Source of the DNA: Chelativorans sp. AA-79
GTDB lineage: Bacteria; Pseudomonadota; Alphaproteobacteria; Rhizobiales; Rhizobiaceae
Assembly: GCF_029457495.1 (NCBI RefSeq)
Contig: NZ_CP120361.1
Location: forward strand, 496,001 to 560,000
Reading direction: 5' to 3'
DNA: 64,000 nucleotides
Below the pieces are notes generated by a model that had not been told where the DNA came from, made no database searches, and worked only from the letters and a program-made list of their open reading frames with translations. The position numbers were made by a program, and so were the translations under genes. Below are positions 28,906 to 37,714 of this stretch, one piece after another (the stretch's first letter is position 1; the number at the start of each line of letters is the position of its first letter).

Positions 28906-28972
28906 CGTCAACCGCTCTTCATCCCGGCTCTCCACCTTCCGCCTTCGTGACCGATTCCAATGGGAGAGAAAC

Positions 28973-29695
28973 ATGCCGAGAACAGCACTCGTGACGGGCG
29001 GAACACGCGGAATAGGCGCGGCCATTTCCATTGCGTTGAAGGAGGCGGGATACCGGGTCGCCGCAAACTACGCCGGAAACGAGGAGGCGGCGAAACGCTT
29101 CACGGGCGAGACCGGCATCCCCGCCTATCGCTGGTCCGTCGCCGGCTATGAGGCGTGCATGGCGGGTATTTCCGAGGTGGAGGCGGCACTCGGGCCGGTC
29201 GACGTACTGGTCAACAATGCCGGCATCACGCGGGATGCGATGTTCCACAAGATGACGCCCGCGCAGTGGCGCGAGGTGGTCGACACGAACCTCTCCGGCG
29301 TCTTCAACATGACGCATCCGCTCTGGCCGGGCATGCGCGAGCGCCGGTTCGGCCGTATCGTCGTGATCTCCTCCATCAACGGACAGAAGGGGCAGGCCGG
29401 CCAGGTGAATTATTCCGCCTCCAAGGCGGGCGAGATCGGCTTCGTCAAGGCGCTGGCCCAGGAAGGCGCGCGCTCCAACATCACGGTCAATACCATCTGC
29501 CCCGGCTACGTCGCGACGGACATGGTGATGGCTGTGCCGGAGGCGGTGCGCGAGAAGATCATCGCGCAAATTCCGGTCGGGCGGCTCGGCGAGGCGGCGG
29601 AGATCGCGCGCTGCGTCCTCTTCCTCGCCTCCGACGAAGCGGGCTTCATCACCGGTTCCACGCTCACGGCGAATGGCGGGCAGTATATCACCTGA
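28973..29695 (+). CDS. phaB: Acetoacetyl-CoA reductase
   Basis: A 240-residue short-chain dehydrogenase. The NADPH site is TGGTRGIGAA, followed by VLVNNAGITRDAMFHKM, the catalytic serine in VVISSINGQKG and YSASKAG with Tyr and Lys. The MTPAQWREVVDTNLSGVFNM and MVMAVPEAVREKIIAQIPVG segments are characteristic of PhaB. It reduces acetoacetyl-CoA to (R)-3-hydroxybutyryl-CoA for PHB synthase. The 239-bp gap after phaA is longer than usual and holds a GGCGGC...GCCGCC hairpin. Confidence 0.96.
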   Translation: MPRTALVTGGTRGIGAAISIALKEAGYRVAANYAGNEEAAKRFTGETGIPAYRWSVAGYEACMAGISEVEAALGPVDVLVNNAGITRDAMFHKMTPAQWREVVDTNLSGVFNMTHPLWPGMRERRFGRIVVISSINGQKGQAGQVNYSASKAGEIGFVKALAQEGARSNITVNTICPGYVATDMVMAVPEAVREKIIAQIPVGRLGEAAEIARCVLFLASDEAGFITGSTLTANGGQYIT

Positions 29696-30309
29696 GGCGG
29701 CGGTCTCCTTCTTCACGCCGGTGCTGCTGACCCAAATCGGCACGCCATCGTTAACTCCGCGACCGGCAGGACCCGTTCAGCGCTGTGGATAAACTGTGGA
29801 TTGTCGGTTATCAGGCTGTGGAGGCCACAATATCTTGTGCGGAACAATCCCGGAACGACTTCAAGTCGGTGATTCGTCGCCGGTTCGTTCCGGCTTTGGC
29901 CGGTTCGTTAACGCATCCGCGCCTTTTGCGCGGAACGGTTTAACGTGCCATTTAGAAAAGCGAACAATTCCCTAAACTTGTCCCGAGCCCGCAGGCCACT
30001 CGTTGCCGGGGACGGACGAAATCTTAACGCCCGAACGCGAATCCGGCGAATTGCGATGAAAGCGGATTCACCATTTAGCGCTTAGAGTAGCTGATTTCCC
30101 CAGATGTTGTGTCGAACAAAAAGTGAATCACCCGGAGTCAGTGATTCGTCGCTGATTCGTTCCAGAGTCGTTCCAAAGCTTAACGGAGGCATCATTTTGC
30201 CTTTTGCTCCGGCACTTCGATCCTATATGTCTGCGGCGGTGGCGACGGGCCGTCGCTGCGGCGCAGCTCCTGTGCTGACACTCAACAGACCCTAAAGCGG
30301 GTGCCGCGA
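29696..30309. promoter_or_regulatory. 614-bp GANTC-rich gap with DnaA-box-like sites
   Basis: No gene is visible. The gap contains a perfect DnaA-box match TGTGGATAA (29784-29792) and an 8/9 match TGTGGATTG (29795-29803). There are eight GANTC (CcrM) sites at 29871, 30039, 30065, 30125, 30135, 30143, 30154 and 30165; the last five fall within 45 bp. A 25-nt direct repeat occurs at 29869-29893 and 30141-30165 (22 of 25 identical). TTAACGTGCCATTTAG (29940-29955) is close to a CtrA half-site pair. It may be a cell-cycle-controlled promoter for the helicase gene, or an origin-like element. Confidence 0.5.
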
Positions 30310-33300
30310 ATGAATCTTCAACCGATGAAAAGCGAACGCACCACCTTCGACGGGCGTGGCATCACGGCCGTCCTGGGACCGACGAACACCGGAAAGACCC
30401 ATCTCGCCATCGAGCGCATGGTCGCCCACGAATCGGGCATCATCGGGCTGCCGCTGCGCCTGCTCGCACGTGAGGTCTACTCCCGCGTGGCCGCCCGCGT
30501 GGGTGAGCGGAACGTGGCTCTGATCACCGGCGAGGAGAAGATCATCCCGCCCGGCGCGCGCTATTCGGTCTGCACCGTGGAAGCGATGCCGCGTGCGACC
30601 GATGCTGCCTTCGTCGCCATCGACGAGGTGCAGCTCGCCGCCGATCTGGAGCGTGGTCATATTTTCACCGACAGGCTTCTTAATCTGCGCGGACGGCAGG
30701 AGACGCTGCTCCTCGGGGCCGCCACAATGCGCGGCATACTGGAACGGCTGCTCAAGGGCATCTCCGTGGTCACGCGTCCGCGCATGTCGGTGCTCACCTA
30801 TGCCGGCTCCAAGAAGATCACCCGGTTGCCGCGCCGTTCGGCCGTCGTCGCCTTCTTGGCCGACGAGGTCTATGCCATCGGCGAGCTCATTCGGCGCCAG
30901 CGGGGTGGCGCCGCCATCGTGCTTGGCGCGCTCAGTCCGCGCACCCGCAACGCGCAGGTCGAGCTCTATCAGTCCGGAGACGTCGACTACCTCGTCGCCA
31001 CGGACGCGATCGGCATGGGTCTCAATCTCGATGTCGACCATGTCGCCTTCGCCCAGAACCGTAAGTTCGACGGCTTTCAGAATCGCGAGCTGACCGCCGC
31101 GGAGCTTGGACAGATCGCCGGTCGTGCCGGCCGCCATGTGCGCGACGGCACGTTCGGCGTCACCGGGCAGGTGGATCCGTTCGCGGATGCCCTGGTGGAG
31201 CGCGTCGAGACGCATCAGTTCGAGCCGGTGAAGATGCTCCAGTGGCGCTCGGCCGAAATCGACTTGTCGAGCATCGACGCGCTCAAGGCATCGCTCGAGG
31301 CGACACCGCCCGTGGAGGGCCTTACGCGGGCGCTGCCGGCGGCGGACCTGCGCGTGCTCGAGCATCTTTCCAGGGACGACGACGTGCGGACGCTCGCCGC
31401 GAACCGCGCCAAGGTGGCGCTTCTGTGGGATGCCTGCGCGCTGCCGGACTATCGCAAGATCGCCCCCGCCCAGCATGCGGAGCTCGTCAGCGCCATCTTC
31501 ACCGATCTGGCGCGCAGCGGCCATGTGGACGAGGACTACATGGCCGAGCAGGTGGAACGGGCGTCCCCCACCGAAGGCGAGATCGACACGCTTTCGGCGC
31601 GCATCGCGCAGATCCGCACCTGGACTTTCGTGTCCCACAGGCCCGGATGGTTGTCCGATCCGACACACTGGCAGGAAAAAACGCGCGAGATCGAGGACAG
31701 GCTGTCCGATGCGCTGCATGAGAGATTGACGAAACGCTTCGTTGATCGCAGGACATCCGTGCTCATGAGGCGCCTGAGAGAGAACGCAATGCCTGAAGCA
31801 GAAATCAGCCCCGCCGGAGACGTCCTGGTCGAAGGGCACCATGTCGGCGAGATGCAGGGCTTCCGCTTCACCGCAGACAAAAGTGCGGAGGGGGAGGATG
31901 CGCGTGCCGTGAAGACAGCCGCCCAGAAGGCGCTGGCGGCAGAGTTCGATCTGCGCGCCGAGCGCTTCTCATCCGCGCCCAATGGCGACCTTGCGCTGGG
32001 CTCGGATGGCATCCTGCGCTGGATCGGCGCGCCGGTGGGCACGCTGGCCGCGACGGACGACGTCTTGAAGCCGCGCGTGGTGCTGCTTGCGGACGAGCAG
32101 CTCACGGGTCCCGCGCGCGACAAGGTTGCCGCCCGCGCCGAGCGCTTCGTCAATTTCCAGATCGAAAGCCTGCTGAAGCCGCTTCTCGACCTGCGGCAGG
32201 CAGAGATGCTCTCGGGCATCGCGCGGGGGCTCGCCTTCCAGCTCGTGGAGAATTTCGGGCTGCTCAACCGCCGCGACGTGGCCGAGGAGGTTCGTGCGCT
32301 GGACCAGGAGGCGCGTGCGGCGCTCAGAAGGCTTGGTGTCCGCTTCGGCGCCTACCATGTCTTCATCCCCTCCCTCATCAAACCGGGGCCGGCCGGTCTC
32401 GCCACGCTGCTGTGGGCGCTCAAGAACGATGCCAAGGACAGGCCGGGCTATGGCGATGTGGTGGCAGCGCTTGCCGCGGGGCGTACCTCGATCGTCACCG
32501 ACCCCACTTTCGAACGCGCGTTCTATAGGCTCGCCGGCTTCCGCAATCTCGGCCGCCGCGCCGTCCGCGTGGACATCCTGGAGCGGCTGGCGGATCAGAT
32601 CCGTCCGGCGCTCGCCTGGAAGCCGGGCACGGGCAAACGTCCTGAAGGCGCCTTCGGCGGGGACGCTTTCGTCGTCACGCCGGCCATGATGTCGATCCTG
32701 GGCGCCACCGCCGATGATATGGAGGCGATTCTCAAGGGCCTCGGCTATCGCGCCGAGCCGAAGCCCGCCGAAGAAGTGAGCGCCAGGCTCGAGAATTTCG
32801 ACAAGACCGCGGAAACGAAAGCCGCTGCCGAAGAAGCCGCTTCGGCCGGGCTGCCTGTCGAGAAGAATCAGCCCGGTCAGGCCGCTGCCGATGAGGCGGA
32901 GCAGGTTCGGGCTGAGGTCTCCGCACCCGCGGAGGCCGCGGGCGAAGGTGAGCGCTCCGGGCAGGACCGTGTCGAGCAGACGCCTGCCGAGCATGGAGCC
33001 ATCGGGGCCGAACGCGACCAGACAGCGGTATCAGCCGATTCCGGCGAGGCGGGGCTTGCAACGGGCACCGGCCCGGTTCAGCCGGTCCATGTCGACGAGC
33101 CCTCGGCTGCCGCCGAGCCAGCGGGGGTGGAGGCGTCCGCTGCCCCGGCGGAAACACCGGCCGAAGCGGAGGAGGAGCCGAAGCCGGTGCTCGTATGGCG
33201 CCAGGCGCGCTTCGAGCGTCGGCGTCCGCAGAAGCGGCAGGAAGGCGCGCGACAGGACAAGGGCAAGCAGCGCCAGCCGCACCGTTCCGCCGCCGAGGAT

Positions 33301-33459
33301 GGGCGTGAGCGCAAGCCCGGGGCAAAAGGTCGCGACGGGCAGCAGCGTCATCCGCGCCGGGACGACCGGCCGCAGAAGCGCGAGGACCGCGCGCCGAAAG
33401 TTGATCCCGATTCGCCTTTCGCCAAGCTCGCGGCATTGCGAGACCAGCTGAGGAAATAG
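30310..33459 (+). CDS. SUV3-like DEAD/DExH RNA helicase with long C-terminal extension
   Basis: A 1,049-residue helicase related to mitochondrial SUV3. Walker A is GPTNTGKT (23-30), motif II DEVQ (105-108) and motif VI QIAGRAGR (268-275). A C-terminal helicase accessory region runs to about 810. From about 815 onward the protein is low-complexity: an Ala/Glu-rich acidic stretch, then a Lys/Arg/Gln-rich basic end (KRQEGARQDKGKQRQPHRSA) finishing with PFAKLAALRDQLRK. Such tails are usual in rhizobial members and may bind RNA. An RNA-decay role is inferred from SUV3. The S4-domain gene follows after 5 nt. Confidence 0.9.
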   Translation: MNLQPMKSERTTFDGRGITAVLGPTNTGKTHLAIERMVAHESGIIGLPLRLLAREVYSRVAARVGERNVALITGEEKIIPPGARYSVCTVEAMPRATDAAFVAIDEVQLAADLERGHIFTDRLLNLRGRQETLLLGAATMRGILERLLKGISVVTRPRMSVLTYAGSKKITRLPRRSAVVAFLADEVYAIGELIRRQRGGAAIVLGALSPRTRNAQVELYQSGDVDYLVATDAIGMGLNLDVDHVAFAQNRKFDGFQNRELTAAELGQIAGRAGRHVRDGTFGVTGQVDPFADALVERVETHQFEPVKMLQWRSAEIDLSSIDALKASLEATPPVEGLTRALPAADLRVLEHLSRDDDVRTLAANRAKVALLWDACALPDYRKIAPAQHAELVSAIFTDLARSGHVDEDYMAEQVERASPTEGEIDTLSARIAQIRTWTFVSHRPGWLSDPTHWQEKTREIEDRLSDALHERLTKRFVDRRTSVLMRRLRENAMPEAEISPAGDVLVEGHHVGEMQGFRFTADKSAEGEDARAVKTAAQKALAAEFDLRAERFSSAPNGDLALGSDGILRWIGAPVGTLAATDDVLKPRVVLLADEQLTGPARDKVAARAERFVNFQIESLLKPLLDLRQAEMLSGIARGLAFQLVENFGLLNRRDVAEEVRALDQEARAALRRLGVRFGAYHVFIPSLIKPGPAGLATLLWALKNDAKDRPGYGDVVAALAAGRTSIVTDPTFERAFYRLAGFRNLGRRAVRVDILERLADQIRPALAWKPGTGKRPEGAFGGDAFVVTPAMMSILGATADDMEAILKGLGYRAEPKPAEEVSARLENFDKTAETKAAAEEAASAGLPVEKNQPGQAAADEAEQVRAEVSAPAEAAGEGERSGQDRVEQTPAEHGAIGAERDQTAVSADSGEAGLATGTGPVQPVHVDEPSAAAEPAGVEASAAPAETPAEAEEEPKPVLVWRQARFERRRPQKRQEGARQDKGKQRQPHRSAAEDGRERKPGAKGRDGQQRHPRRDDRPQKREDRAPKVDPDSPFAKLAALRDQLRK

Positions 33460-33464
33460 CACAT

Positions 33465-33833
33465 TTGGCCGCGGACGAACGCCAGCGCATCGACAAGTGG
33501 CTGTTCTTCGCCCGCGTGGTCAAGTCGCGCTCGCTTGCCGCCAAGCTGGCGCAGGCGGGCCGCGTACGCATCAACCGGGAGAAGACCGAGCAAGCCTCGC
33601 AGCTTGTCCGTCCCGGCGACGTGCTGACCATTACGCTCGACCGGCGCATCCTGGTCTATCGCGTGCTCGGGCCTGGCGTGCGGCGCGGGCCGGCGGAGGA
33701 GGCGCGCCTGCTTTACGAGGACCTGACGCCTCCGTCCTCGCCGGCGCCGCTTCCGCTTAAGCGGGAATCCGGCAGCGGGCGTCCGACCAAAAAGGAACGC
33801 CGGGCGCTGGACGATTGGCGCGGCGAGAACTGA
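33465..33833 (+). CDS. S4-domain RNA-binding protein (Hsp15-like)
   Basis: A 122-residue protein. The S4 motif is [35 protein letters not shown] and [16 protein letters not shown]. Hsp15 (HslR) rescues stalled 50S subunits carrying peptidyl-tRNA after heat shock. The C-terminal tail is basic and proline-rich. The only start is TTG 33465 with AGGA upstream. It is tightly coupled to the helicase gene, so both probably act on RNA or ribosomes. Confidence 0.87.
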   Translation: MAADERQRIDKWLFFARVVKSRSLAAKLAQAGRVRINREKTEQASQLVRPGDVLTITLDRRILVYRVLGPGVRRGPAEEARLLYEDLTPPSSPAPLPLKRESGSGRPTKKERRALDDWRGEN

Positions 33834-33979
33834 GGGTTGCGGCGAGGCCCGGGGTGCCCTGCCGCAAAGCTGTTCTCCTGCGACGCCAAGCAGCAGAATG
33901 GCGGACCTTGCCACGGCCCTGCAAAGGGGCTACCTCACCCGCCGTCGAAAACACAAGACCCGAGACCCGGGAGCCCGCA

Positions 33980-34318
33980 ATGACCTATGTCGTGACCGAC
34001 AATTGCATCAAGTGCAAGTACATGGATTGCATCGAGGTGTGTCCGGTCGACTGTTTCTATGAAGGCGAAAACATGCTCGTCATCCATCCGGATGAGTGCA
34101 TCGATTGCGGCGTCTGTGAGCCCGAATGCCCGGCCGAGGCCATCAAGCCGGACACGGAGCCCGGCCTCGACAAGTGGCTGCAGGTCAACTCTGAATACGC
34201 CGAAAAATGGCCCAATATCACGGCCAAGAAGGAACCTCCGGCGGATGCCAAGGATTGGGATGGTATCGAGGAGAAGTTCGAGAAATACTTCTCGCCGGAG
34301 CCAGGCGAGGGCGGTTGA
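33980..34318 (+). CDS. fdxA: Seven-iron ferredoxin FdxA
   Basis: A 112-residue ferredoxin. The cysteines C9, C12, C17, C21, C25, C40, C43, C46 and C50 match Azotobacter FdI offset by one. C9, C17 and C50 should hold the 3Fe-4S cluster; C21, C40, C43 and C46 the 4Fe-4S cluster; C12 and C25 remain free. The typical tail [20 protein letters not shown] is present. It is an electron carrier of unassigned partner. The start ATG 33980 is preceded by GGGAG. Confidence 0.96.
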   Translation: MTYVVTDNCIKCKYMDCIEVCPVDCFYEGENMLVIHPDECIDCGVCEPECPAEAIKPDTEPGLDKWLQVNSEYAEKWPNITAKKEPPADAKDWDGIEEKFEKYFSPEPGEGG

Positions 34319-34675
34319 GCAGCTTCGCTGCGGCCGCTGGAAGCGGTCGCGTCACAATGTCACATTGAAGGATGGTGGCCCGCCACCGTCCCCGGTTGAT
34401 TGCGCATTTGCGGCAAATAGTTGATTCTTTCAGCTTTTTGTGTTACCTATATGTGACATGCCGGAGACGAACGTCTTTTGAAGGCGCGGACATACAATCA
34501 CTGAAAGGTGGGTTTTCTTTCCGGACCAGGGCGGCTGGGCCAAAGCGGCTTGCGATAGCTTTGACGAGCGCCCCTTCCGGACCGCCTACTGCCGCTTTCA
34601 AATCACGCACCGGCACTCGGCCCCGGGCGGAGCGAGCTATTCTGCCGCCCCATTAAGAACAGGAGTGTAAGGCGT
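34319..34675. promoter_or_regulatory. fdxA-carD intergenic region
   Basis: This 357-bp gap has no gene that I can support. Just after fdxA is a GC-rich hairpin (about 34330-34350) without a T-run. It also holds the inverted pair ATGTCACAT (34357-34365) and ATGTGACAT (34451-34459), and one GATTC site (34423-34427). The AT-rich stretch around 34425-34455 is the likeliest promoter area for carD. Confidence 0.4.
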
Positions 34676-35248
34676 ATGGCAACCCAGCAGAAAAAATCGG
34701 CACAACGGCAGGGTTTCAAGACGGGCGAGTTCATCGTCTATCCGGCGCATGGCGTCGGGCAGATCGTCACGATCGAGGAACAGGAAGTGGCCGGGCACAA
34801 GCTGGAGCTGTTCGTTATCGATTTCCAGAAGGACAAGATGCGCCTGAAGGTGCCGGTCGCCAAGGCCGCCACCATCGGCATGCGCAAGCTGTCGGAGACG
34901 GATTATGTCGATCGCGCGCTGCGCGTCGTGCAGGGCCGTGCGCGCGTCAAGCGCACCATGTGGTCGCGCCGCGCGCAGGAATATGACGCGAAGATCAATT
35001 CCGGCGACCTGCTCTCCATCTCCGAGGTGGTGCGCGATCTCTACCGCGCCGACAACCAGCCGGAACAGTCCTATTCCGAACGCCAGCTCTACGAGGCTGC
35101 GCTCGATCGCATGGCGCGGGAGATCGCCGCGGTGAACCGCATGTCGGAAACCGAGGCGGTTCGCCTGATCGAGGTCAATCTCAACAAGGGCCCGCGCCGC
35201 GGCGCCAAGGCTGAAAACGACGAGACGGAGAAGGAAGAGGCGGCGTAA
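34676..35248 (+). CDS. carD: CarD family transcription regulator (CdnL type)
   Basis: A 190-residue protein. The N-terminal RNA polymerase-interacting domain (FIVYPAHGVGQIVTIEEQEV, Tudor-like) is followed by the helical DNA-binding domain (ALRVVQGRARVKRTMWSRRA, DLLSISEVVRDLYRAD and YSERQLYEAALDRMAREIAA). It ends in a charged tail. CdnL/CarD stabilises open complexes at rRNA and growth promoters. The opposite-strand reading is an artefact. It is followed by a strong terminator. Confidence 0.95.
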   Translation: MATQQKKSAQRQGFKTGEFIVYPAHGVGQIVTIEEQEVAGHKLELFVIDFQKDKMRLKVPVAKAATIGMRKLSETDYVDRALRVVQGRARVKRTMWSRRAQEYDAKINSGDLLSISEVVRDLYRADNQPEQSYSERQLYEAALDRMAREIAAVNRMSETEAVRLIEVNLNKGPRRGAKAENDETEKEEAA

Positions 35249-35274
35249 GCCTTCCATCTTCGTTTCCCTGAAAG

Positions 35275-35302
35275 ACCCGGCCGGCAGCGGCCGGGTTTTT
35301 TG
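35275..35302 (+). terminator. Rho-independent terminator after carD
   Basis: CCCGGCC and GGCCGGG arms enclose a short loop and are followed by TTTTTTG, about 27 nt after the carD stop. Confidence 0.85.
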
Positions 35303-35336
35303 TTTCCCGGCTATCATTTCACCTTTGCGTGTGCGT

Positions 35337-35363
35337 GGAACCTTTGGGTTTCGGCCTTGTTAC
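35337..35363 (+). promoter_or_regulatory. General-stress (EcfG/RpoE2-type) promoter of rpoH2
   Basis: GGAAC at 35337-35341, a 16-nt spacer and TGTTA at 35358-35362 match the alphaproteobacterial EcfG consensus GGAAC-N16/17-cGTT. It lies about 95 bp before rpoH2. In S. meliloti rpoH2 belongs to the RpoE2 general stress response, which makes the match meaningful. Confidence 0.6.
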
Positions 35364-35458
35364 ACCTCGTGCGATGCCGCCCTGGGCGCGGATGGACCGG
35401 TTGGCGCCGATCCGCCGCCGGAGGCCGGCGGTAGGGTGGAAGCAGGAGCGCCCAGAAG

Positions 35459-36313
35459 ATGCAGGAAGATGCCCGGCGGAAGCTGATCAAAGCGGCCATG
35501 AAGGCGCCCTATCTCGCGCGCGAGGAGGAGCATGAGCTGGCTGTCCAGTGGAAGGAGAAGCAGGACCAGCAGGCGCTCCATCGAATGACGATGGCGCATA
35601 TGCGGCTCGTCATCGCCATGGCGTCGAAGTTCCGCAATTTCGGGCTTTCCATGAGCGACCTGATCCAGGAGGGCCATGTGGGGCTCCTGGAGGCGGCCGC
35701 GCGCTTCGACCCTTCGCGCGAGGTGCGCTTTTCGACATACGCCACATGGTGGATCCGGGCTTCGATGCAGGATTACATCCTGCGCAACTGGTCCATCGTG
35801 CGTGGCGGCACCAGCTCCGCCCAGAAGGCGCTCTTCTTCAACCTCCGCCGCCTGCGCATGAAGCTGCAGAAGGCCGGGGGGGCCACGCCCTCGGAGGAGA
35901 TCTATCGCGAGGTGGCACAGGCGCTCCGGGTTTCCGAGAGCGACGTGGCGTTGATGGATGCCCGGCTTGCCAGTGCGGATACTTCGCTCAACGCGCCGCT
36001 CAGGATCGACAACGACCCCACCTCCGAGCGCATCGATTTCCTGGTGAGCGATGCGCCGCAGCCCGACGAGGTGGTGCGTGAGGCGATCGACGGCGAGCGC
36101 CGCGCGCAATGGCTGAAACAGGCGCTCGGCACGCTCAACGGCCGGGAACTCACCATCGTGCGCGAACGCCGGCTTTCCGAGGAGGGGGCCACGCTCGAGT
36201 CGCTCGGCGCCACGCTCGGCATCTCCAAGGAGAGGGTCCGCCAGATCGAATCCCGCGCGCTCGAGAAGCTGCGCACCGCTCTCGTCAAACGCCATCCGGA
36301 GCTTGCTGCCTGA
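35459..36313 (+). CDS. rpoH2: RNA polymerase sigma-32 factor, RpoH2 type
   Basis: A 284-residue heat-shock sigma factor. Region 2 has HMRLVIAMASKFRNFGLSMS, DLIQEGHVGLLEAAARFDPS and STYATWWIRASMQDYILRNW. The RpoH box AQKALFFNLRRLR is specific to sigma-32. Region 4 ends GISKERVRQIESRALEKLRT. The position next to carD, ferredoxin, S4 protein and helicase is where I recall S. meliloti rpoH2. The general-stress promoter upstream supports RpoH2 rather than the primary heat-shock RpoH1. Confidence 0.9.
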   Translation: MQEDARRKLIKAAMKAPYLAREEEHELAVQWKEKQDQQALHRMTMAHMRLVIAMASKFRNFGLSMSDLIQEGHVGLLEAAARFDPSREVRFSTYATWWIRASMQDYILRNWSIVRGGTSSAQKALFFNLRRLRMKLQKAGGATPSEEIYREVAQALRVSESDVALMDARLASADTSLNAPLRIDNDPTSERIDFLVSDAPQPDEVVREAIDGERRAQWLKQALGTLNGRELTIVRERRLSEEGATLESLGATLGISKERVRQIESRALEKLRTALVKRHPELAA

Positions 36314-36395
36314 CTCTCCGCTTCCATGACGCATCTTGCGCAAGGCCGCTCGCCCGTTTAGCAAAGGCGCGGTTTTCGAGACGCAAGAGGCTCCC

Positions 36396-37508
36396 ATGGC
36401 AACGCGCAAGCTCCTTCTTCTTCCCGGCGACGGAATCGGCCCCGAGGCGATGGCCGAGGTATCGAAACTCATCGCCGTCATGAATTCCGAGTTCGGCGCC
36501 GGTTTCGAGATGGAAGCAGGGCTTGTCGGGGGTGCTGCCCATGACGCGCATGGCAAGGCGATCTCCGAGGAGGACATGCAGCGCGCGCTGCAAGCCGATG
36601 CCGTGCTCTTCGGCGCCGTCGGCGGGCCGAAATGGGCCGATGTTCCCTATGACGTGCGGCCGGAGGCCGGCCTCCTCAGGCTGCGCAAGGATATGGAACT
36701 CTTCGCGAACCTGCGCCCCGCCATCTGCTATCCGGCGCTTGCCGACTCCTCCTCGCTCAAGCGCGACGTGGTGGAGGGGCTCGACGTTCTCATCGTGCGG
36801 GAGCTCACCGGCGGCGTCTATTTCGGCGAGCCGAAGGAGATCACCGATCTCGGCAACGGCCAGAAGCGCGCCGTCGACACGCAGGTCTACGACACGTTCG
36901 AGATCGAGCGCATCTCCGGTGTGGCTTTCGAGCTGGCGCGCACGCGCCGCAACAAGGTCTGCTCGATGGAAAAGCACAATGTCATGAAGTCGGGCGTGCT
37001 CTGGAAGGAGGTCGTGGCGGCCACCCACAGGGCGAAATACCCCGACGTGGAGCTCACGCACATGCTCGCGGATGCGGGCGGCATGCAGCTCGTCCGCTGG
37101 CCCAAGCAGTTCGACGTGATCGTGACCGACAATCTCTTCGGCGACATGCTGTCGGACGTTGCGGCGATGCTGACAGGCTCGCTCGGCATGCTGCCGTCGG
37201 CTTCCCTCGGCGCACCGGATCCCAAGTCCGGCAGCCGCAAGGCGCTCTATGAGCCGGTGCATGGTTCCGCGCCCGACATCGCGGGCAAGGGCGTGGCCAA
37301 TCCGATCGCCATGATCGCCTCCTTCGCCATGTGCCTGCGCTATTCGTTCAACATGGTGGCGGAGGCCGACCGGCTGGAGAAGGCGATCGCGGCTGTCCTG
37401 GACGAGGGTTATCGCACCGGCGACATCATGTCCGAGGGCATGCGCGAGGTGAGCACCTCGGCCATGGGCGACGCGATCGTGCGGAAGTTCCGCGAGCTTT
37501 CGGCCTGA
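36396..37508 (+). CDS. leuB: 3-isopropylmalate dehydrogenase
   Basis: A 370-residue enzyme oxidising and decarboxylating 3-isopropylmalate with NAD in leucine synthesis. Features are [53 protein letters not shown], the metal site [12 protein letters not shown] and the NAD site [16 protein letters not shown]. The ATG at 36396 gives the normal N-terminus. leuC and leuD are not in the window. It is monocistronic, about 80 bp after rpoH2. Confidence 0.96.
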   Translation: MATRKLLLLPGDGIGPEAMAEVSKLIAVMNSEFGAGFEMEAGLVGGAAHDAHGKAISEEDMQRALQADAVLFGAVGGPKWADVPYDVRPEAGLLRLRKDMELFANLRPAICYPALADSSSLKRDVVEGLDVLIVRELTGGVYFGEPKEITDLGNGQKRAVDTQVYDTFEIERISGVAFELARTRRNKVCSMEKHNVMKSGVLWKEVVAATHRAKYPDVELTHMLADAGGMQLVRWPKQFDVIVTDNLFGDMLSDVAAMLTGSLGMLPSASLGAPDPKSGSRKALYEPVHGSAPDIAGKGVANPIAMIASFAMCLRYSFNMVAEADRLEKAIAAVLDEGYRTGDIMSEGMREVSTSAMGDAIVRKFRELSA

Positions 37509-37515
37509 GCGGACG

Positions 37516-37662
37516 TCAGGCCAACGCCAGGGCTATTCCCAGGATCACGATGCCCGCCAGGCCGCCGATGAAGATCGCGCGGCGCAGCGGCGTCTTCAGC
37601 ACGACATCGCCCTGGCGTGCCTTTCTGCCGGATATGGTCGTGGGTTTCCGGTTCTCGGCCAT
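37516..37662 (-). CDS. Small single-span membrane protein (48 aa), unknown
   Basis: MAENRKPTTISGRKARQGDV is followed by VVLKTPLRRAIFIGGLAGIV and ILGIALALA. A polar, basic N-terminus precedes one C-terminal membrane helix. ACGGAAG lies upstream of the ATG, supporting translation. Its stop lies 8 nt from the leuB stop (convergent). Peptides like this are annotated as hypothetical in rhizobia; I cannot assign a function. Confidence 0.65.
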   Translation of the reverse strand: MAENRKPTTISGRKARQGDVVLKTPLRRAIFIGGLAGIVILGIALALA

Positions 37663-37714
37663 CGGTCTTCCGTCCTTTGTCCGGCAACCGGCCGGGGCGG
37701 AAAATGTTCCCCCA

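Noticed and set aside
29784..30169. Calling the GANTC/DnaA-box gap the chromosomal origin oriC
   Set aside because: Only one perfect and one near DnaA box were found, with no hemE or other usual neighbours; it is kept as a regulatory or origin-like candidate only.
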